A stretch of DNA of 45,182 nt from Prevotella sp. UBA6994 (GTDB taxonomy: Bacteria; Bacteroidota; Bacteroidia; Bacteroidales; Bacteroidaceae): the NCBI GenBank assembly GCA_002449845.1, contig DJXW01000033.1, forward strand, positions 1-45,182, in the 5' to 3' direction. Positions 41,486 to 45,182 of the stretch are shown here, in pieces. The notes under the pieces are model-generated. The model did no database searches, was not told the DNA's origin, and was given only the letters and a program-made list of their open reading frames with translations. Positions within the stretch are counted from its first letter, which is position 1; each line of letters opens with the position of its first letter. Made by a program: the position numbers and the translations under genes.

Positions 41486-42141
41486 TGACACTACCAGCCA
41501 ATTATACAGTAGAACACCGCAACGTGAAGCATGCCCGTCTTCGAGTTAATGAAGATGGCTCCGTGCATCTATTTGTCCCTAATAGTTTTACGGATGAAGA
41601 GGTGTCTAAAGTATTAGAGATGAAAGCCGGATGGATTGCTTCTAAGCAACGTTTCTTTCAACAGAAAAGCAAAATCCTGCTTAAGCGAAACGAACTCCTC
41701 TTGTTTGGTAATCGGTATGCCTATTACTATTCATCGCAATACAAGAATAAAGTGGTGGTCAATAACGAAAGTAAAACGATACAGGCAAAAAGAAATCTAC
41801 TTGACATTCCAACTCAGGAGAAATGGCTGAAATACGTAGCAGGAGTATATATTCGTCCAAGGGTGCATGAACTATCAGAAAAGTTGTTGCTCCCATTCAA
41901 TAGGCTGTTTATACGCAGTCAGAAAAAGAAATGGGGCAATTGTTCTGCAGACAAGAACATATCTATCAATTGGCGTATCATCAAGGCACCAGAGTTCGTG
42001 ATAGACTATGTGATTATCCATGAACTCTGTCATACACTAATCATGAAACATACTGTGAAGTTTGAAACTCTGCTCAATTCCCACTGTCCTGAATACAAGC
42101 AGGCACAAGCCTGGTTAGATAAATACGGTAATAGCTTGTAA
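41485..42141 (+). CDS. YgjP-like zinc metallopeptidase (DUF45/M48-type)
   Basis: A 218-residue soluble protein with the zinc motif HELCH (179-183) and third-ligand His189 in IMKHT, then CPEYK, as in YgjP/DUF45 proteins. The upstream KKWGNCS (148-154) and INWRIIKAP phrases are also typical of the family. The start codon overlaps the hsdR stop (TAATG), so it belongs to the operon. Genes of this family are frequently found beside hsdR in type I loci, but its role there is not established; processing of HsdR, as ClpXP does in E. coli, is a speculation only. Confidence 0.85.
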   Translation: MTLPANYTVEHRNVKHARLRVNEDGSVHLFVPNSFTDEEVSKVLEMKAGWIASKQRFFQQKSKILLKRNELLLFGNRYAYYYSSQYKNKVVVNNESKTIQAKRNLLDIPTQEKWLKYVAGVYIRPRVHELSEKLLLPFNRLFIRSQKKKWGNCSADKNISINWRIIKAPEFVIDYVIIHELCHTLIMKHTVKFETLLNSHCPEYKQAQAWLDKYGNSL

Positions 42142-42143
42142 AG

Positions 42144-42311
42144 ATGAATAGAATAGTTCTCATAGGAAACGACTTTGACTTGGCTCATGGTCTCAAAACC
42201 AGTTACGAAGATTTCATAAATTGGTATTGTGACTTAAGAGTTTATGGAATGGTGATGAACTTGACTAGTGCAGAACATCTCACGCAACTTCACCAACATG
42301 TGGTTGTTTAG
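42144..42311 (+). pseudogene. abiH: Truncated AbiH-family abortive-infection protein (N-terminal remnant)
   Basis: A 55-codon frame starting 2 nt after the metallopeptidase stop. Its first 35 residues (MNRIVLIGNDFDLAHGLKTS, then YEDFINWYCDLRVYG) closely match the beginning of AbiH proteins, which normally read GNGFDLAHGL and run for 300 residues or more. Here Gly is replaced by Asp in that motif, and the frame drifts after about residue 40 and ends at TAG 42309-42311. None of the remaining AbiH sequence follows in the next 70 bases. It is a dead fragment showing that an abortive-infection gene once followed the hsd operon. Confidence 0.8.
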
Positions 42312-42380
42312 AGATCGGGTTGTGAACAAAGAACAGTGTAAAACCATGTAAAGCAAATAGACAAATAAAAACCCAAAGGT

Positions 42381-43064
42381 ATGACAACAAGAAGATTGAC
42401 AATTGCTCTACTGAGCATCTTCCTTTCGATGGTTGCATTTGCAGCCAATAAGGATTTGGAAAAGGACATTACAATGGTTTCGTATGAACAAAGTTGGTTA
42501 GATAGTAGCGGTACACTGGCTTTGAAAAATAATTCAAGTGAGGAAGTCAAGAATGTTGTGTTCTTGATTACATATCTTGATATGGCTGGCAACGAACTGG
42601 ACTACGAAGAGTTTTCCAGAAGCGTGATTATTGCCCCAGGAATGACAAGGAAACTTGACATCCCTGCTTACGAACATAGTCGCAACTATCATTATTACAA
42701 GACTAAAGATGAATTTGGGAATCCTGCATTTAAGATAAAGTTTCAACTCAAAGACTACAATGTTGAAGAAGAGGTAGCAGAGTCAATAGATGATAATCCA
42801 TTGGGCAGATACAGCTATGGCTATGAACCGTCAAACGGAAATGAAGGACTATATGTTATAATTGCCATCGTAGGCCTTTTATTAGTCATCGGTATAACAG
42901 TTGGCTTGTATGTGCTTGTTGCTGTGATGGCTCAGAAGCGTAATCGAAGTGTTGTTGTATGGATTCTGCTGAGTCTTTTGGCAACACCCTTATTGATGAT
43001 TATCATTCTCTTGGTCATAGGAAAGAATGAGAACTACATTGAAAACCATTATGACAGGGAATAA
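42381..43064 (+). CDS. Secreted/membrane protein of unknown function with two C-terminal membrane helices
   Basis: A 227-residue protein with a signal peptide ending MVAFA (cleavage about residue 21), an extracytoplasmic domain of about 130 residues that looks like an immunoglobulin/FxLYD-like fold (LALKNNSSEEVKNVVFLITYLD, APGMTRKLDIPAY), and two membrane helices (156-184 and 191-213). FxLYD-type domains are common in bacterial envelope proteins but carry no specific activity. The next gene starts one base after its stop, so the two are co-translated and may interact. It lies 69 bases downstream of the abiH remnant. No defence role is shown. Confidence 0.7.
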   Translation: MTTRRLTIALLSIFLSMVAFAANKDLEKDITMVSYEQSWLDSSGTLALKNNSSEEVKNVVFLITYLDMAGNELDYEEFSRSVIIAPGMTRKLDIPAYEHSRNYHYYKTKDEFGNPAFKIKFQLKDYNVEEEVAESIDDNPLGRYSYGYEPSNGNEGLYVIIAIVGLLLVIGITVGLYVLVAVMAQKRNRSVVVWILLSLLATPLLMIIILLVIGKNENYIENHYDRE

Positions 43065-43065
43065 C

Positions 43066-43887
43066 ATGAGAAAAATTATTGCTTTATCGTTCTTTATTTG
43101 CATCTTTGCTACACACATTCAGGCAAAGACAACGTACATACCAACGTACGACAATCGCCTTCTTTTAATCGAGAATGGCGAAGTAGATTCTTTGACAAAT
43201 AAGTCTCATTCCCTGGTGATGTCATCTAAAGACGGACTAATCACTTGCACCTTGGCGCAGCAGGTTGTATCACAAGAACTGGTTCGTGACATTAAAAGGG
43301 CGAAGAGCGCAGCTGGCTGGTCTATGGTCGCAGCAGCCCTTTCTTCTGCATCAGAAGGAATGGCTCAAAGCCAAATGAACTCAGGTTACAATAAAGGATG
43401 GGCTATGCAGAACTATGTGAATGCAAGGGAAAATACAAATGCTTCTCTTGCTGCATCGGCAGATGCCAGGGCCCAAGCAGAAGACCTGAAAACACTTTTG
43501 CTTGACCTCGTTGTACGAAACAACTCACAGAAGGAAATGCTTATAACCGATATGGATAGAGGATTAGTTTGGTTTGTCCTTCCAAACTGCGAAGTTCGGT
43601 TACCTTTACTGAAAGACGAAGAGTGCCATTTCCGTATCTCATCATGTAACCCGATGGATGAGAATGTAAAGTACATCAACGCCTTGGGTACAAATACCTT
43701 GGAGAAATATACAATCGGTTTAGAAACAGATATATCTTGGTATGTCCCTATCAGCAATAAAGCCTTAAAGGGCTTGCGTTTTGAGACAGAACAGGAAGAT
43801 GGATATATCAGAATAGTCAAAGAGACGATGACTATGAGCGTTGTTACAGAAGAAGAGTTCAGAGCCATAAAAGCTAACCAAGAGTAA
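43066..43887 (+). CDS. Secreted protein of unknown function, partner of the preceding gene
   Basis: I chose ATG 43066 (MRKIIALSFFICIFATHIQA signal peptide), one base after the previous stop; the longer frame begins inside the neighbour. The 273-residue product has no recognised domain. After the signal there is a short beta-rich part (IPTYDNRLLLIENGEV), an Ala/Ser/Met-rich helical stretch (SAAGWSMVAAALSSASEGMA) with Asn/Gln-rich sequence, and a C-terminal beta-rich domain (MLITDMDRGLVWFVLPNCEV). The arrangement could suit an envelope protein with an amphipathic helix. Function unknown. Confidence 0.7.
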   Translation: MRKIIALSFFICIFATHIQAKTTYIPTYDNRLLLIENGEVDSLTNKSHSLVMSSKDGLITCTLAQQVVSQELVRDIKRAKSAAGWSMVAAALSSASEGMAQSQMNSGYNKGWAMQNYVNARENTNASLAASADARAQAEDLKTLLLDLVVRNNSQKEMLITDMDRGLVWFVLPNCEVRLPLLKDEECHFRISSCNPMDENVKYINALGTNTLEKYTIGLETDISWYVPISNKALKGLRFETEQEDGYIRIVKETMTMSVVTEEEFRAIKANQE

Positions 43888-44092
43888 GAAGAAACAGAAA
43901 GAACTCGTGCCCAACCCCGAAAACCACATTATGTGTGTAAAGGTAGGGAAAGTAAAAAGGGAAGTCCCGTAAATATTATAAGGTGGATGAATCCATCATC
44001 GAACTAATTGAAAGAATAGGATGAGTTGATAATACATTAAAGCTGTATGACGCAAGAAAAAACGGTCACCTAAAGGTCACTACTAAAAGAAA
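43888..44092. other. Gene-free gap
   Basis: About 200 bases with no convincing coding sequence, RNA or repeat. A short open frame (about 43956-44024) is not supported. Confidence 0.5.
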
Positions 44093-44121
44093 AAGCACCT
44101 GCAAAATCTTTGCAAGTGCTT
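44093..44121 (-). terminator. Rho-independent terminator of the truncated tRNA
   Basis: The arms AAGCAC-C-TGCAAA (44093-44105) and TTTGCA-A-GTGCTT (44109-44121) pair with one internal mismatch around a 3-nt loop. On the minus strand it is followed by TTTTTCTTTT. It lies 12 nt beyond the tRNA fragment's 3' end, as expected for the original tRNA gene. Confidence 0.75.
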
Positions 44122-44132
44122 GATTTTCAATG

Positions 44133-44175
44133 TGGACCAGCCAGGGCTTGAACCTGGGACCTCCAGATTATGAGT
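44133..44175 (-). tRNA. 3' fragment of a CAU-anticodon tRNA (Met/Ile2 type), likely att site remnant
   Basis: On the minus strand the sequence contains the anticodon loop CTCATAA (CAU), the 3' anticodon stem TCTGG, variable loop AGGTC, a perfect T-arm (CCAGG-TTCAAGC-CCTGG), acceptor 3' strand CTGGTCC and discriminator A. The matching 5' half is absent: upstream bases (AGATA instead of CCAGA) no longer pair. The fragment is therefore not a functional tRNA. A 3' tRNA end with the native terminator is what remains at the far attachment site after a tyrosine-recombinase element integrates into a tRNA gene. Confidence 0.75.
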
Positions 44176-44426
44176 ATCTCAAAGTGATATTTTATGATAT
44201 TTTGTTGTTATGGAAGTGTACTGATAATCAGCTGTTTACAAAATTGTGATTTTTTCTAAATATCAAAAAAATACCCCTAACTGAAACAAAATGTTTACGC
44301 ATTGTTTACGCAGAATTTGGGACTTAATGGGCGGTATAAGCAACAGACTACAATCTGGAGGTTTCAAATAACTGAATGAATTTGCTTCAAATCGCCGAAA
44401 AATGATGAAGAGTTTGATTTAATCAA
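44176..44426. other. Non-coding stretch, probable element end
   Basis: An A/T-rich stretch without a coding frame between the tRNA fragment and the hip operator region. It contains the direct repeat at 44292-44312 and no other feature I can support. Confidence 0.5.
44292..44312. repeat. Direct repeat TGTTTACGCA, 11-bp spacing
   Basis: TGTTTACGCA occurs at 44292-44301 and 44303-44312, one helical turn apart, about 120 bp inside the presumed element end. Such repeats could be integrase or excisionase binding sites (inference). Confidence 0.5.
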
Positions 44427-44571
44427 AAATCGCACTATATTGGGATTGTATGCCAATTATGCTTTTGGGGGATAAATCGAAGTCCAAAATATCATTTTAT
44501 TGCGATTTTGGCTTTGCGTTTAAAGATTTATTGCTAACTTTGCACCGAAATCGCAATATAATAGGATTATG
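44427..44571 (+). promoter_or_regulatory. hip operon promoter with three candidate HipB operator boxes
   Basis: TTTG (44513-44516) and TAACTTTG (44535-44542), 18 nt apart, form the promoter. Three AAATCGCAAT-like boxes surround it: direct copies starting at 44427 and 44548 (each followed by a TATA..GGATT tail, 18 of 24 bases alike) and an inverted copy around 44495-44509. The last overlaps the hipB start codon. Autoregulation by HipB would fit. Confidence 0.6.
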
Positions 44572-44790
44572 ACACAGCAAGAAATTGGAAATGCCATCAA
44601 AGAAAGAAGAAAGAAACTCGGTATCAACCAACAGACGTTGGCTGATTTGGCGAGTGTGGCTGTAAACACTGTTGTGGCAATTGAACGTGGTGAAGGTAAT
44701 CCGCAGTTGGCAACCCTGCTGACAATTCTCGACACGTTAGGGCTTCAAGTAAATATTGACATCAAACAATTGGACTATGAGACAATGTAA
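44569..44790 (+). CDS. hipB: HipB-like XRE-family antitoxin/regulator
   Basis: A 73-residue protein that is almost entirely an XRE helix-turn-helix (QQEIGNAIKERRKKLGINQQ, TLADLASVAVNTVVAIERGE, PQLATLLTILDTLGL). It is the first gene of a three-gene set: its end overlaps the next start by 14 nt. By analogy with HipB it should bind the operators upstream and contribute to neutralising the kinase. Confidence 0.88.
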   Translation: MTQQEIGNAIKERRKKLGINQQTLADLASVAVNTVVAIERGEGNPQLATLLTILDTLGLQVNIDIKQLDYETM

Positions 44791-45085
44791 GGTTTATGTT
44801 CACGACACGGAGGCTGGCATATTGCAAGAAACCGATGCCAGAGAATATGTGTTCACTTATGGTGAGGACTACCACGGTGAGCCAGTTTGCTTGGCCATGC
44901 CCGTAAGAAAAGAGCCTTACCATTCCAGCCATCTCTTTCCTTATTTTTATAACATGTTGTCTGAAGGTTCCAATCGTAAGGTGCAATCAATGTTGCATCA
45001 TATCGATGAAAACGATGATTTTGGTATCATGCTTGCAACAGCCGGGCACGATACCATCGGAGCCGTAACCATTAAACCGATGTGA
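44777..45085 (+). CDS. HipS-like protein (stand-alone HipA N-terminal domain)
   Basis: I chose ATG 44777 (MRQCKVYVHDTEAGIL), inside the end of hipB. The 102-residue protein matches the HipA N-subdomain 1: PVCLAMPVRKEPYHSSHLFPYF followed by NMLSEGSNRKV and a closing DDFGIMLATAGHDTIGAV. In single-chain HipA this region is fused to the kinase; here it is separate, as in the HipBST systems where HipS acts as the antitoxin. The kinase-like gene starts 2 nt later. Confidence 0.85.
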   Translation: MRQCKVYVHDTEAGILQETDAREYVFTYGEDYHGEPVCLAMPVRKEPYHSSHLFPYFYNMLSEGSNRKVQSMLHHIDENDDFGIMLATAGHDTIGAVTIKPM

Positions 45086-45087
45086 AG

Positions 45088-45182
45088 ATGATAGAGGTCA
45101 ATGTTTGCCCTTCCACCTTGCAGGAAGGCTTTACCACCTATTCCCCTGTAGCCCGAAAACTATTGTTTGACGGGAAGGAGGT
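45088..45182 (+). CDS. HipT/HipA-like kinase, N-terminal 31 residues (runs off window)
   Basis: Opens 2 nt after the HipS-like gene: MIEVNVCPSTLQEGFTTYSP, then VARKLLFDGKEV, the usual beginning of the kinase half in split HipA systems. Only the start is inside the window, so catalytic residues are not visible. HipT phosphorylates a tRNA synthetase in characterised systems (TrpRS for E. coli O127 HipT); the target here is unknown. Confidence 0.75.
   Translation, partial: MIEVNVCPSTLQEGFTTYSPVARKLLFDGKE

Noticed and set aside
43956..44024. Short frame reading KSRKYYKVDESIIELIERIG
   Set aside because: It has no start codon or binding site, is about 20 codons long and matches nothing I can name with confidence.
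44346..44370. Second tRNA-like piece (AATCTGGAGG) beyond the scar
   Set aside because: Only about ten bases match the tRNA fragment and no T-arm or acceptor sequence follows, so chance or a recombination footprint cannot be separated.

Overview
The window looks like chromosomal DNA from a Prevotella/Segatella-type member of the Bacteroidales. This rests on many TAnnTTTG (-7) promoters, often with a TTTG/TTG about 18-20 nt upstream, a type III glutamine synthetase, LL-diaminopimelate aminotransferase, a type IX-secretion-like C-terminus, DUF4294, DUF3098 and DUF2723 proteins, and signal peptides that leave glutamine at position +1. The genus is an inference; the phylum-level call is strong.

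Left part (1-14.5 kb): a truncated secreted protein gene; a 1.5 kb gene-free stretch packed with several repeat families (palindromic REP-like elements, a long inverted repeat, a 36/108-bp tandem array); a PL11-type rhamnogalacturonan lyase; a LOG-family phosphoribohydrolase; glnN and dapL; another repeat-rich gap with a perfect 37-bp inverted repeat around a 38-bp AT palindrome; an outer-membrane barrel gene that has lost its signal peptide; a sirtuin; and three consecutive FKBP prolyl isomerases aimed at the cytoplasm, a membrane-anchored lipoprotein pool and the periplasm.

Middle part (14.6-32.2 kb): an operon of an Lrp regulator, a C26 gamma-glutamyl hydrolase fused to an M19 dipeptidase, and a glutaminyl-cyclase-like M28 protein; an AAA ATPase; DUF4294 with a GH2 beta-galactosidase; a helix-hairpin-helix/outer-membrane protein; an ECF sigma, putative anti-sigma and secreted protein triplet; DUF2723 (candidate protein O-mannosyltransferase) with DUF3098; and a membrane-anchored winged-helix regulator.

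Right part (32.2-45.2 kb) is a defence island. A type I restriction-modification operon (hsdM, hsdS, hsdR) is interleaved with a DNA-binding-like protein, a Doc/Fic toxin, and a fusion of a PD-(D/E)XK-like nuclease domain to DUF2971. A YgjP-type metallopeptidase and a truncated abiH remnant follow. The reading frames are packed within 5 nt of each other or overlap. Two unknown envelope proteins come next, then a 3' fragment of a CAU-anticodon tRNA with its terminator, which looks like an attachment-site scar. Beyond it a hipBST-like three-gene toxin-antitoxin operon runs off the window, probably at the edge of an integrated element. The best candidate for something undescribed is the hsd operon carrying the PD-(D/E)XK-DUF2971 fusion and the Doc pair.
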